A stretch of 64,000 nucleotides of DNA from Anaerofustis stercorihominis DSM 17244 (GCF_000154825.1 NZ_DS560015.1:335052-399051), one strand, 5' to 3'; positions 49,534 through 59,215 are shown, numbered from the stretch's first letter. Numbers and translations are program-made. The notes: generated by a model from the sequence alone, not told the origin.

Positions 49534-49801
49534 ATCTATCCTCCGTGATTTTATTTTGATAATAGGATATGTAATATAGTTTTATTTATAAATATAAAAT
49601 AAAATAAGTTGAAAAACTTGCTTTTATAATGTTCCTTGTTTTGTGGTATAATATTAAAATATTGTTTTAAATAATAATTATATCATAAATTTTTTTAGTT
49701 ATAATTTATTAAAGTATAAGGATATTTAATGATGAACAGTAAAATTATGATATTTAAATGTAACTTTTTATAATATATTTTAAAATCAAAAGGGGATTTG
49801 T

Positions 49802-50515
49802 ATGCGAGAGCGAATATATGAAATGGTTGAAAAGCCTGTCGAAGAGGATTCATTAAGTAGGATGTATGATATTTTTATGCTTATAGTAATAATAATAAGC
49901 ATAATACCTTTATGTTTTAAATTCAATAACCGATTATTCAATTTTATAGATTATACGACATGTACTATTTTTATCGTCGATTATATTTTTAGGATATCTA
50001 CCTCAGATTATAAACTTAATCAAGGAAAAATGTCTTTCATACTATATCCGTTTACTCCTTTTGCCGTAATAGACCTTATTTCTATACTTCCGACTATAAG
50101 CATAATAAGTCATAGCTTTAAGCTCTTTAGATTATTTAGGGTATTTAAAACCTTTAGATTGTTTAAGAGTCTTAGATATTCCAGGAACTTTGAATTTATT
50201 TCTACCGTTATTAAAAATGAAAAAGAACCTCTTATTTCAATTCTGGTATTTGCTGTCGTGTATACTTTTATATCCGCTCTTATAATGTTTAATGTCGAGC
50301 CGGGAAATTTTAAGAATTTCTTTGACGCATTTTATTGGGCGACCACAGCTTTGACCACGGTAGGTTACGGTGATATATATCCGGTTACCGAGGCAGGAAA
50401 AATAGTAAGTATGCTTTCGTCTTGTCTGGGTATTGCCATAATAGCTCTTCCTTCGGGGATATTGACTGCGGGATTTATGAGTGAGATCGAGAGAAGAAAA
50501 GATGAAGTGGAATAA
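49802..50515 (+). CDS. Voltage-gated-type potassium channel
   Basis: The 237-residue protein has six membrane segments. Segment four carries regularly spaced Arg/Lys (RLFRVFKTFRLFKSLRYSR). The pore holds the selectivity filter TVGYGD followed by IYPVTEAGK. It conducts potassium. No ligand-binding C-terminal domain is present. Confidence 0.93.
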   Translation: MRERIYEMVEKPVEEDSLSRMYDIFMLIVIIISIIPLCFKFNNRLFNFIDYTTCTIFIVDYIFRISTSDYKLNQGKMSFILYPFTPFAVIDLISILPTISIISHSFKLFRLFRVFKTFRLFKSLRYSRNFEFISTVIKNEKEPLISILVFAVVYTFISALIMFNVEPGNFKNFFDAFYWATTALTTVGYGDIYPVTEAGKIVSMLSSCLGIAIIALPSGILTAGFMSEIERRKDEVE

Positions 50516-50610
50516 AACATATATTGAAATTTTATTCTTCATTTTCGTACAAAGCATTAATCAAAATAAGAGATTATATGATGCGGTTGTGATTTGGTTT
50601 TAGTCGTCGG

Positions 50611-50647
50611 GCGGCGCGGATTCTGCCGAAGGCAGGCGTAGTGCCGC
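50611..50647 (+). repeat. 37-nt structured repeat, copy 3
   Basis: It has GCGGC/GCCGC as outer stem where copies 1 and 2 have GGGGC/GCCCC; both bases of one pair changed together. The inner stem CTGCC/GGCAG, the GAA loop and the GCGTAGT strand are kept. Confidence 0.8.
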
Positions 50648-50771
50648 ATAGTGTGAATTTTGTTTTCTTATATTGCTTTTAACGAAGGAACTATATAGTA
50701 AATGATTTTTGAAATTTATTATATAGAATTTTAATATATAATAAAAAAGGAGCCTATAATGCTGCTCCTTT

Positions 50772-51638
50772 TTAAATAAGTGATTTTTTTATGCTTTTCA
50801 TTTTATACATATTTTTATCTGCAATTTCTATGAATTTATTTATACTCATTTCAGATTGATATTCACTGTATCCCATGCTTACCGATAGTTTATATTCGGT
50901 TTTTATATTTTCAATATATTTATTTAATTTTTCTAAATATTCATTTACTTCTTTAGCTGTTAAATCAATAAATAAAGTATAAAATTCATCTCCGCCTATT
51001 CTGAACGTTTTTATTTTTTCGCTGTGGAATACTTCCTTCATTGCTTCGGATATGTATTTAATGGCGTTATCACCCACAACATGACCGTAAGTATCGTTTA
51101 TATCTTTTAAAAAATCGATATCAAATACTGCGAGATACAGACTCTTTATTTCTTTATCGTATTCAATCATATATTTGTTTATTTCCTGATCGAAAGAACG
51201 TCTGTTATATAGACCTGTCAGACTATCAAATAAAACAAGCTCATTCATCTGCTCGATCAAATCCGAGATATCAAGATTGTTATTGCAGCTTTTATCGCTC
51301 ACCAAAAGGTTATTTGTTATATCTTTTATAAATTCTATCACCATTTTTTTATTGTTAATTGTAATAGGCTTCGAATTGATAAGGTATATCTTGCCGTTCA
51401 AATATTCCAGTTTTATGATTTCTCCGTTATTTTTGCATGCATTCCTTGATGAACAATTCTTACACGGGTTTCCTTTTTCCCATATGTCATAACAGTTTAT
51501 ATCAGTATTTATAAGTTCTTTATCGTGATAATCATATACTTTAAATTTATTGATATCTATCAATCTGTAAAAATCGAATATTTTTAAATTATCTGCGTAT
51601 TTTTTTTAATCTTTATCTATATCTAATATATCGAACAT
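50772..51638 (-). pseudogene. GGDEF (diguanylate cyclase) gene with early stop
   Basis: The natural start is ATG 51638, which has GGAG upstream, but codon 11 is TAA (51608-51606) and the same frame continues as KKYADNLKIFDFYRLIDINKF. The remaining protein has a PAS-like sensor region with CKNCSSRNAC and an intact GGDEF domain (LFDSLTGLYNRRSF, RIGGDEFYTL). A TTG at 51563 could start a shorter form but has no ribosome site. The product would make cyclic di-GMP if expressed. Confidence 0.7.
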
Positions 51639-51717
51639 TTTTTTCTCCAATTATAAATAATGTATTTATTTTATCATATATCGTGATTTAAATCCATAAT
51701 TATAATAAGAATAGTTC

Positions 51718-51984
51718 TTAATTGTTTTCTATAACATTTATAGCTTTATCAATATCCAAAGTTTTAAAACCGTCTTCAAAAACAAAAAAAGGTATTCCGA
51801 TCTTATTTTCTTTCTTTACTTCTTCAAATAATTTTTCATTATCTCTGTATTTTAAAAACTCTTTCATTGTTGTTGTTGAATCTGTTATTTCTATAAAGTC
51901 ATATGAAATTTTTTTACTGTCAAATAATTCCATCGTTTCTCTGCAGTTTATACACTTGTGCATTCCATATATAGTTACTTTCAT
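51718..51984 (-). CDS. Glutaredoxin-like protein
   Basis: The 88-residue protein has the redox motif CINC at residues 11-14, a cis-Pro in IGIPFF and the glutaredoxin length. It reduces disulfides or binds small thiols. It starts eight bases downstream of the MerR gene, on the same strand. Confidence 0.88.
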   Translation of the reverse strand: MKVTIYGMHKCINCRETMELFDSKKISYDFIEITDSTTTMKEFLKYRDNEKLFEEVKKENKIGIPFFVFEDGFKTLDIDKAINVIENN

Positions 51985-51992
51985 TTCTTACC

Positions 51993-52349
51993 TCACTTTT
52001 CATTTAATATATCTTTATATATTTTTATTTTATTATCAAGGTTATTTAGATATTCTTTCCATTTTTTCTGCTCATTCAATACGTGACTTCTATGTTTTAA
52101 AAGGATATCCATTCTTTCTTTTGTAGTACATTCTCCCAAATATCTAAGTTTGGAGTACTCCCTTATATCTTTCAGCGGCATTCCGGTACTCTTAAGTCTT
52201 TCTATGAACTTTATCCACTCGATATCACTTTCATCGAATATCCTTATATTGTTATTATCTCTCTTTATTTTTATAAGCCCTTTGTTTTCATAATACCTTA
52301 TGGTTGAAGCCGGGATATTTGTTTCCTTTGATATTTGTGAGATTTTCAT
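51993..52349 (-). CDS. MerR family transcription regulator
   Basis: The 118-residue protein starts at MKISQISKETNIPASTIRYYENKGLI, the MerR winged helix, with a dimer coiled coil at the end and no cysteine-rich effector site. ATG 52349 is chosen over the longer reading since the fold begins there. It is divergent from a carboxymuconolactone-decarboxylase gene, with a MerR-type operator between. Confidence 0.9.
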   Translation of the reverse strand: MKISQISKETNIPASTIRYYENKGLIKIKRDNNNIRIFDESDIEWIKFIERLKSTGMPLKDIREYSKLRYLGECTTKERMDILLKHRSHVLNEQKKWKEYLNNLDNKIKIYKDILNEK

Positions 52350-52375
52350 AATTTGATTTTTCCTCAATATTTTAC

Positions 52376-52412
52376 TTGACTTAAACCATAGTTTAAGTAT
52401 TAGGCTTATTAT
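52376..52412 (+). promoter_or_regulatory. MerR-type promoter with ACTTAAAC-CATA-GTTTAAGT
   Basis: TTGACT (52376) is followed by a perfect inverted repeat with 8-bp arms at 52380-52399 and a poor -10 after a spacer longer than 17, the design of MerR-activated promoters. Confidence 0.7.
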
Positions 52413-52436
52413 AAAATAAAAAGGAGGATAATTCAA

Positions 52437-52808
52437 ATGGATAATTTACGATTTGAAAAAGGAAAAAAGATGCTTTATAAAGTAGACGGGAAAGGAGGAG
52501 AAGAAGTAATAAATTCTTTAAAGGATATTGCTCCTGATTTGGGTAAATATATAATTGAATTTGCTTTCGGTGATATTTATACCAGAGGCGGATTGACTTT
52601 AAAAGAGAGGGAAATGATTACGATAGTTTCTCTTTTATCTATGGGAGGGGCGGAACCTCAGCTTAAAGTGCATATCCATGCAGCTTTAAATGTAGGTATT
52701 TCGAAAGAAAGTATAATCGAAGCCTTTATCCAATGTATCCCTTACGCAGGTTTCCCAAGGGTACTCAACGGAGTTAATACTGCAAGAGAGGTGTTTGAAA
52801 AGAAATAA
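52437..52808 (+). CDS. Carboxymuconolactone decarboxylase family protein
   Basis: The 123-residue protein shows the CMD fold: LTLKEREMITIVSLLSMGGAEPQLKVHIHAALNVGISKESIIEAFIQCIPYAGFPRVLNGV. The family includes decarboxylases and AhpD-like peroxide-reducing proteins. AAGGAGG lies upstream. It pairs with the divergent MerR gene. Confidence 0.88.
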   Translation: MDNLRFEKGKKMLYKVDGKGGEEVINSLKDIAPDLGKYIIEFAFGDIYTRGGLTLKEREMITIVSLLSMGGAEPQLKVHIHAALNVGISKESIIEAFIQCIPYAGFPRVLNGVNTAREVFEKK

Positions 52809-53351
52809 ATATAGTTGTAATATGTATTTATTATATTAGTCACATTTAATTTTATTTAATAATAAACAAGAATGTATCAGGTCTTATTCTTTAATTATCA
52901 GTATATTAAGTATGAAAACCAATTTTTATATAAGACAAATTTATTCAGTCTGATATATGGTATGTTTATTTATTTTGATATTTTAACATTATTGCGGTAC
53001 GGCTTGATCTATAAATTATGTTTATTAATGTATTCGGTAAAATCCTTGTATTTATTTATTAATAAATATTTCTATACTTTTAATCAAAAATCCTTAATTT
53101 ACTTTTAGAAGTTGTTTTAACATCTCTTTTATAAGCTCATCTTCCGTGTTTTATTATTATATATTTTTATCATAAACTATATTTTATTTAATTAAAACTT
53201 TTAAATAAATAATTATAATATTGATAAAATCCCAGTAATTGGATTACTCAAAATATAAATATTTATGCTATCCTAACAGTACGCAAAATAAGCTGAAATA
53301 AATTTTAATAGATGATAAAATAAACAAGTCAAAATATTTAAGGAGCAGAGT
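52809..53351. other. AT-rich gap with a possible gene remnant
   Basis: No gene with a ribosome site is seen. On the minus strand 53151-53094 reads TEDELIKEMLKQLLKVN and a stop, perhaps the end of a lost gene. A 78-codon hydrophobic plus-strand ORF (52872-53108) lacks a ribosome site. Confidence 0.35.
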
Positions 53352-54212
53352 ATGCAGTGGAATGAAAAATTGCAGATTATAATTGATTATGTGGAAGATC
53401 ATCTCCAGAGAAAAGAAGAAAGCATTGACAGATCCGAAATAGAAAAAATAGCGGGATGTTCATATGGTTTCTTTCAAAAGGTATTTTCATATATGAATGA
53501 TATAAGCTTTTCTGAGTATATTCGTTTAAGAAAACTTACTCTGGCAGGTTACGACCTTAAAAGCAGCGATATAAAAGTCGTTGATTTAAGTTACAAGTAC
53601 GGATATGATTCTCCCACTTCATTTACAAAAGCATTTCAGCAGTTTCACGGAGTATCTCCCAGTGAGGCGAGAAAAGGGGATATCAAGCTTAATGTATATC
53701 CCAAAATGAGGATATCCGTCAAACAAAAATATTCATGGAAAATCGAGCACACAAAACCGTTTAGGCTGATCGGGAAAAGCATTAAGGTCCTTTGTAACGA
53801 GAATGCAGATAAGAAAATCCCCGAGATTTGGAGTAATTCTCAAAAGGACGGAACGTTCCATAATCTTGTTCTGGCGGATACTGCCGATAATAAGGGAATG
53901 TTTGGTGTTATGAGAGGATACGATAAAGAAAAAAATGAAATGGAGTATTCTGTCATGGTGATATCAGATAAAGAACTTCCCGATGGATTTACAGAGATTA
54001 TGGTTCCGGAAGCTTCGTGGGCTATATTTGACTTAAGAGGGGCTCCTCCAAAGTCGGTTCAGGAATGCTGGAAATATTTGAATGAAGAATGGATTTTGAA
54101 TTATCCGTTTAAACATGCCAACTGTCCGGAGTTGGAATGGTACAGCGACGGGAATGTTTTTGATGAAGATTATCTGAGTCAGATATGGATACCGATTATA
54201 GAGGAGGAATAG
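53352..54212 (+). CDS. AraC regulator with GyrI-like effector domain
   Basis: The 286-residue protein has two AraC helix-turn-helix motifs (residues 5-110: IEKIAGCSYGFFQKVFSYMNDISFSEYIRLRKL, VVDLSYKYGYDSPTSFTKAFQQFHGVSPSEARKG) and a GyrI-like ligand domain (about 120-286, ending ELEWYSDGNVFDEDY). Such proteins sense small lipophilic compounds. It precedes the ASCH-like gene by three bases. Confidence 0.92.
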   Translation: MQWNEKLQIIIDYVEDHLQRKEESIDRSEIEKIAGCSYGFFQKVFSYMNDISFSEYIRLRKLTLAGYDLKSSDIKVVDLSYKYGYDSPTSFTKAFQQFHGVSPSEARKGDIKLNVYPKMRISVKQKYSWKIEHTKPFRLIGKSIKVLCNENADKKIPEIWSNSQKDGTFHNLVLADTADNKGMFGVMRGYDKEKNEMEYSVMVISDKELPDGFTEIMVPEASWAIFDLRGAPPKSVQECWKYLNEEWILNYPFKHANCPELEWYSDGNVFDEDYLSQIWIPIIEEE

Positions 54213-54215
54213 AAA

Positions 54216-54686
54216 ATGGTACATTTGGTTTACTGTGACAACATAGGCAAAAAAGGAGAAAAGGTTTTAGATAAGATTTTAAATGGAAGTAAAACAATGG
54301 TCGTCAGAGGTGCAGCTGGAAGAAAAATACCTCACAGCAGAGTATTTGAAGGGGAGACTCTTTATTTCATGCAAAAGGGTACTACTGATATTTGTGCAAA
54401 AGCTACGGTTAAAGAAGTAAAAAATTATTTAAAACTTGAAGATGAAGAAATAACAAAAGTTCTTGAGGAAAATCAGCCGAAGTTAAACTTATCTGATAAG
54501 CAAAAAACAAGATGGCATAAAAAATGTCTATGTCTCGTTGAGTTTGAAAATTTGGAAGAAATAGAACCGCTGGAATTCGATCATCAAGGAAATATGGATG
54601 ATTGGCTAATAATAGAAAAAATAGAAGATGTGGTCGTAGGGACAAGCATTCCTTACAATTATGAAAAAAGCAGATTTAAGAAGTAA
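54216..54686 (+). CDS. ASCH/PUA-like domain protein
   Basis: The 156-residue protein has VLDKILNGSKTMVVRGAAGRKIPHSRVFEGETLYFM, a G-x-K...R pattern of ASCH/PUA-like domains that bind RNA or nucleotides. GAGGAGG precedes the start. It probably shares a transcript with the AraC gene. The assignment is not firm. Confidence 0.5.
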   Translation: MVHLVYCDNIGKKGEKVLDKILNGSKTMVVRGAAGRKIPHSRVFEGETLYFMQKGTTDICAKATVKEVKNYLKLEDEEITKVLEENQPKLNLSDKQKTRWHKKCLCLVEFENLEEIEPLEFDHQGNMDDWLIIEKIEDVVVGTSIPYNYEKSRFKK

Positions 54687-54703
54687 GTCTGACTTATAAA
54701 AAT

Positions 54704-54728
54704 AAAAAGCACCTGATTGGTGCTTTTT
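54704..54728 (+). terminator. Terminator after ASCH-like gene
   Basis: AAAAAGCACC pairs with GGTGCTTTTT around TGATT, 10 base pairs. Confidence 0.88.
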
Positions 54729-54794
54729 TAGTAGGATAAAATCATCCTTGAAAAATTTATAAAAGTATTATTTAATTTTTTTATAAGGAGGGTA

Positions 54795-55121
54795 ATGATG
54801 AATATTAATATTTTAGATTTATTACCATATATCGTATAGATTAGTACTGCGTATTTAGGATACAGACAAGCTATCAAAAACTCTGAAAATCAAGTTGAGG
54901 CTTTTAAAGTTAAATATGAACAGGACTTAAAGATAATGGAAAATAACCATATTCAAGAAATGAAAACATTAGAAAAAAAATTAGAATTAAAGATAAAAGA
55001 AGATGAACAAAATCTCGCCAGCGATATTTTAAAGGATGTTATACTAAATCCTGGTATGTTAAATAATTTAACAGATGTAATAAAAGGAATAAGTGATTTA
55101 GAAAAATTAGTTGAAAAATAA
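54795..55121 (+). pseudogene. Membrane-anchored coiled-coil gene with TAG stop
   Basis: AGGAGGG and ATG 54795 (or 54798) open the frame NINILDLLPYIV, then TAG at 54837, and the same frame continues as ISTAYLGYRQAIKNSENQVEAF and a long coiled coil to 55121. A single base change would restore it. Function unknown. Confidence 0.6.
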
Positions 55122-55267
55122 ATTCAATAAAAATTTATTTAATCGTAGATAATATCTAAATTAGTAAAAGTCTAAAAAGAAAGTGTATGTAGCTTTCTTT
55201 TTTATAATTGAAATAAAAAAGCCATTTCAAAAGGATATAATCCTTTGAAACAGCTAAGTCTGCAAAA

Positions 55268-55352
55268 TGGTGCCGATGGCCGGACTCGAACCGGCATGGA
55301 TTTCTCCGCATGATTTTGAGTCATGTGCGTCTGCCAATTTCGCCACATCGGC
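55268..55352 (-). tRNA. tRNA-Leu (CAA anticodon)
   Basis: The 85-base gene shows acceptor stem GCCGATG/CATCGGC, T loop GGTTCGAGTCC, a long variable arm GCGGAGAAATCC typical of class II tRNAs, and an anticodon loop CTCAAAA giving CAA. The 3' CCA is encoded. It reads the UUG codon. Confidence 0.95.
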
Positions 55353-55376
55353 TTGAAGTACTAAATGATTATATCA

Positions 55377-56237
55377 TTAACTTTCATTATTTTCAAGTAT
55401 GACTTTTTCATTTTTTGAACTTATTATATTAAATACTACTGAGGTAAGTACAAGTCCGCTTCCTATCAAGGATATAAAACTTGGTATTTCTCCTATAACA
55501 AGGGCTACCCATATAGGATTTAGTATCGCTTCAAGCATTGAAATGAGTGAGGCGTCAACGCTTGGGGTAGTTTCGATACCCTTTGAGAAAAACGCGTAAG
55601 ATACACCCATTTGGAATATACCCAGTATTATTATACCGAAGACTCCCGCTATATCGAGTGCAGCCTCATTTCCCTGAAGCAGTACAGGAACAGAAATAAG
55701 GAATATCAGTGCATTTCCTATTATGCTCGCGTCCAGTGCGCTTGAATCTTCGTAAGAATTGAATATAAACATTCCCGAATAGCCGACTCCCGCAAGTATT
55801 GCAAGTATATTACCCATCATCGCTCCCGAGCCCACTTTATCCATAAAGAAAAGAACTACGCCTATGAATGCTATTGATACTGTTATAAGCTGCTTCTTGG
55901 TAGGGAACTTTTTAAAGAAGAATATACTAAGTATTATCACGAAAATGGGGGCAGTGTACTGAAGTATTATCGCATTTGCCGCTGTTGTAAGCTTTGTCGC
56001 GTATACGAACAGTATCCCCATAGATACATAAGAAAGACTTGCAAAAATCACATGCTTATTGAATTTGAAATCAAAGGCACCTTTTATAAGGATCAGAGTT
56101 ATGGTAGATAAAAATGCTCTTACCCCGCTTATTGCCATAGGCTGCCATGGAATATATTTTATAAGTACTCCGTTGAGGCTCCATAAAAATGCCGCTATTA
56201 CTATGTATATCGCTCCGTTTTTTCTGCTTTTTTCCAT
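55377..56237 (-). CDS. EamA-family DMT transporter
   Basis: The 286-residue protein has ten membrane helices in two EamA repeats (first IVIAAFLWSLNGVLIKYI, second AILAGVGYSGMFIFNSYE). Members export metabolites or amino acids. It has GGAGAATT upstream of the ATG and stands alone, 24 bases from the tRNA. Confidence 0.9.
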   Translation of the reverse strand: MEKSRKNGAIYIVIAAFLWSLNGVLIKYIPWQPMAISGVRAFLSTITLILIKGAFDFKFNKHVIFASLSYVSMGILFVYATKLTTAANAIILQYTAPIFVIILSIFFFKKFPTKKQLITVSIAFIGVVLFFMDKVGSGAMMGNILAILAGVGYSGMFIFNSYEDSSALDASIIGNALIFLISVPVLLQGNEAALDIAGVFGIIILGIFQMGVSYAFFSKGIETTPSVDASLISMLEAILNPIWVALVIGEIPSFISLIGSGLVLTSVVFNIISSKNEKVILENNES

Positions 56238-56373
56238 ATAATTCTCCTAATAAACAATACTTTTTTATTATAGCAAAATTGTTTAGAAAAATATAATTTT
56301 TTTTTCATTTTCTTTTTATAATTTTTTTGGTAATATATAATGTGGAAACATGTGAAAAAAAGGTGGAAAATGG

Positions 56374-57396
56374 ATGAAATATAAAAATATCGATCCTATA
56401 GTTTTAATTCCTGCTTATATGCCTGATGAAAAACTCATCAATGTAGTAAAGGAATTAATAAAAAATGATGAAAAGATATTGATAGTCAACGACGGAAGCG
56501 GTCCCGACTTTGATAATATATTTGAAGAAGCAAAAAAACTCGGATGTGTGGTTTTGGAGCATGATGTCAACAAGGGAAAGGGAAGGGCTTTAAAGACAGG
56601 GTTTAAATACTGTATTGAAAATAATTACAGTGCGGTAACCGCAGATGCAGACGGTCAGCATTTGCCAAAAGATATAATGAATATCGAAAGAGTCCTCGAT
56701 GAAAATCCGGATAAAATGATATTAGGCGTAAGGGATTTTGATGAAACCACTCCTATGAGAAGTATGCTTGGAAATACTATAACCAGAAAAGTATTCAAAG
56801 TAATAAACGACGGAGATGAAATAGTAGATACTCAAACGGGGCTTAGAGGTTTTTCTCTTGATATGATAAAAGATATCATCGATATAGAAGGGGAGAGATA
56901 TGAATTTGAAATGAATATGCTCCTGGAACTAAAGGAGCGAAATATAGAAGTAATTCAAGAGCCGATTGCGGTAGTTTATATAGATGACAACGAATCATCT
57001 CATTATGATACTTTGAGAGATTCACTCAGAGTATATAAGAGGATAATCAAATATATAATCTCTTCGACTTCCTCTGCTCTTGTAGATTATTTAAGTTTTT
57101 GTTTATTTACTTTCTTCGGGCTCCCTTTGCTCGTAGCTACATATACTGCAAGGCTTATTTCTTCGCTGTTTAATTATACTTTAAACAGGAAATATGTATT
57201 TAAAAATGACGGTCATATAGGCAAGACCATGTTTAAATATTACATACTGGTCGTCATAGTTGCATTTTTAAGTTACTTCTTCACAAATGTGGTACATAAT
57301 TACATAGGTATAAATGTCTATATTGCAAAAGCTGTAGTGGATATGTGTTTATACGTAGTAACATATAACGGTCAGAAATACTTTGTTTTTAAATAA
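56374..57396 (+). CDS. GT2 glycosyltransferase fused to GtrA-like domain
   Basis: The 340-residue protein has a GT2 domain (VLIPAYMPDEKLINVV, IVNDGSG and DADGQH around residues 85-90) like dolichol/polyprenyl-phosphate mannosyl transferases, then a GtrA-like four-helix membrane domain (residues about 225-340: ALVDYLSFCLF, YTLNRKYVFKN). It would make or flip a lipid-linked sugar at the membrane. Confidence 0.9.
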   Translation: MKYKNIDPIVLIPAYMPDEKLINVVKELIKNDEKILIVNDGSGPDFDNIFEEAKKLGCVVLEHDVNKGKGRALKTGFKYCIENNYSAVTADADGQHLPKDIMNIERVLDENPDKMILGVRDFDETTPMRSMLGNTITRKVFKVINDGDEIVDTQTGLRGFSLDMIKDIIDIEGERYEFEMNMLLELKERNIEVIQEPIAVVYIDDNESSHYDTLRDSLRVYKRIIKYIISSTSSALVDYLSFCLFTFFGLPLLVATYTARLISSLFNYTLNRKYVFKNDGHIGKTMFKYYILVVIVAFLSYFFTNVVHNYIGINVYIAKAVVDMCLYVVTYNGQKYFVFK

Positions 57397-57420
57397 TTTG
57401 GCATTATTAATTATAATATA

Positions 57421-57456
57421 AATATTTAGCGGGCTTTGTTTGCTCGCTAATATTTT
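57421..57456 (+). terminator. Terminator after GT2 gene
   Basis: AATATTTAGCG-GGC and GC-CGCTAATATT pair around TTTGTTT, followed by TT. Confidence 0.7.
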
Positions 57457-57496
57457 ATGGCAGGAAATAAAAAATAATCGGAAGGAATAGAATAAT

Positions 57497-57973
57497 ATGA
57501 AATTTAAAAACCCCATGCTGGTCGTATCGGATATGGAAAAGTCAAAGAAATTTTATAAGGACGTTTTGGGCCTTAGAGTTATCCTTGATTTTGGAGCAAA
57601 TATTACCTTAACAGGGGGACTATGCCTACAAACTAGAGAAAGTTACGAAGAGTTTATTGAAGTTTCAAATGATGATATTAAATTTGCCGGCAATGATTTT
57701 GAAATTTACTTTGAAGAAAGTAAGGTAGGGGAATTCGATAAGTTTATAGATAAACTGGAGAGTATGAAGGATATTAAATATGTTCATAAATCAAAAGAAC
57801 ACTCATGGGGACAAAGAGTTGTTCGTATATACGACCCCGATTATCATATAATCGAAATTGGGGAAGATATGAAGAACGTATGCAAAAGATTTGCCGACAG
57901 CGGTATGAATAAGGAAGAAATCGCTGTGAGGATGGATGTTCCCGTCAAATTTGTAAATAATTTACTTAAATAG
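57497..57973 (+). CDS. VOC family (glyoxalase-like) protein
   Basis: The 158-residue protein has the VOC fold (FKNPMLVVSDMEKSKKFYKDVLGLRVI...WGQRVVRIYDPDYHIIEIGE) with metal-site Glu at the last motif. A C-terminal addition (GMNKEEIAVRMDVPVKFVNNLL) looks like a helix-turn-helix, as seen in some Clostridial members. Substrate unknown. Confidence 0.85.
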   Translation: MKFKNPMLVVSDMEKSKKFYKDVLGLRVILDFGANITLTGGLCLQTRESYEEFIEVSNDDIKFAGNDFEIYFEESKVGEFDKFIDKLESMKDIKYVHKSKEHSWGQRVVRIYDPDYHIIEIGEDMKNVCKRFADSGMNKEEIAVRMDVPVKFVNNLLK

Positions 57974-58140
57974 AATATGATTTATTTATCTGATAATTTT
58001 TAGATTAATCATCGTAAAAAAAATGATATATAAAAATAAATTCCAAATAACTCGGCTAATTAGAATTAACATCTTAAATAACATTTAATAAAACCAAAAA
58101 ATCATATTTACTGATAAATTGTTTCACATTGGTAAATAAA

Positions 58141-58173
58141 AAAACAGCACTGTATGATAAGTGCTGTTTTTTC
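58141..58173 (-). terminator. Terminator of the SDR gene
   Basis: AAAACAGCACT pairs with AGTGCTGTTTT around GTATGATA. Confidence 0.85.
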
Positions 58174-58177
58174 ATTT

Positions 58178-59004
58178 TTACTGCATATCTTCCTGCATAG
58201 CTCTCATTGCCGAAACCGAACCGCCGTCGTATAAAATATCCACTCCGCATAAATAACTGCATTCGTCGCTTACCATGAAAGCCATCATCTTTGCGATTTC
58301 TTCAGGTTCACCGAGACGTCCCATCGCTCCTCTGAGAGCAAAAGAAGCAGCTTCTTCGCCTTCAACTTCTCCCATAGGTGTTTTGAATGTTCCCGGAGAT
58401 ATAGAAACAACACGAATACCTTTCTTTCCGCAGCGTACAGCCATTCTCGATGTAAACCATGTAACGAAGTTCTTGGAAATCGTATAAGCCATACCCGTCG
58501 CTTGTTCTTGAGGTACGGATTGAAGCATTTGATTTGCCGCCGCTTTAAAGGCGTCTACATCTTTAAGGCTAAGTTTATAGACTTCCTTTGGAACATTTGC
58601 TTCGGGAAGCATATATGCCGACATGGATGATACGTTGAGTATACAGCTTCCTTCATTCATTACCTCTGCAAATTCTTCGTCTATATTGATAGTTCCTACC
58701 GCATTTATGGTAAATATTTTTTCTGCGTCTGCCATGTGAGGGGAAACACCCGCCGCATGTATTACAGTTTTTACGTTTCCTTTTGATTTTGCATATTCAA
58801 CTAATTTCTTTACCGATTCCCTATCAGAAGCATCACCCGGGAATGCTTCTGCATCGATACCAAGATCTTTTAATTCTTTTATTGCATTATCAAGTTTTGA
58901 TACGGTCCTTCCCACCAAGATTATTTTATGATTTTACCGAGAATTTTAGCCGTTTCCAGCCCCATTCCGCTTCCGCCGCCTGTTACTACACATATATTGT
59001 CCAT
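58178..59004 (-). pseudogene. SDR oxidoreductase with a one-base frameshift
   Basis: From ATG 59004 (AGGAGG upstream) the frame reads MDNICVVTGGGSGMGLETAKILGK and reaches TAA after a few codons. The frame shifted by one base continues HKIILVGRTVSKLDNAIKELKDLG through Tyr-x-x-x-Lys (YTISK) to the usual C-terminus at 58178. One base is missing near 58935. Restored, it would be a normal SDR with VTGGGSGMG binding loop. GTG 58918 as a start would lack that loop. Confidence 0.8.
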
Positions 59005-59146
59005 TTTAATGCACCTCCTGTTTTATCATGCATTTTAATATTATATAAATTATACCACAATATGGTGTAAAGGATATCAGTTAATTTTTATTAAGAGCTA
59101 AAAAATCATAAAAAGAAGCATACAAATAAATAATAAAATACAAAAA

Positions 59147-59215
59147 ATGCTTAAGTTTATTAAAAGTGACGAAGGAAAAGAACTTCTCGAAAAAAGCGGT
59201 TATATAACCAATTAA
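59147..59215 (+). pseudogene. Remnant of a PstS-like phosphate-binding protein
   Basis: The 22-codon end MLKFIKSDEGKELLEKSGYITN matches the last helix of phosphate/solute-binding proteins of the PstS type. Nothing upstream continues the frame. The rest of this 390-base gap (59005-59393) holds only the GntR operator. Confidence 0.45.

Noticed and set aside
52872-53108. 78-codon hydrophobic ORF on the plus strand
   Set aside because: No ribosome site, AT-driven composition and no recognisable protein pattern.
55268-55352. tRNA-Leu as the phage attachment site
   Set aside because: The 19-bp repeat is at the alcohol dehydrogenase terminator, 12 kb away.
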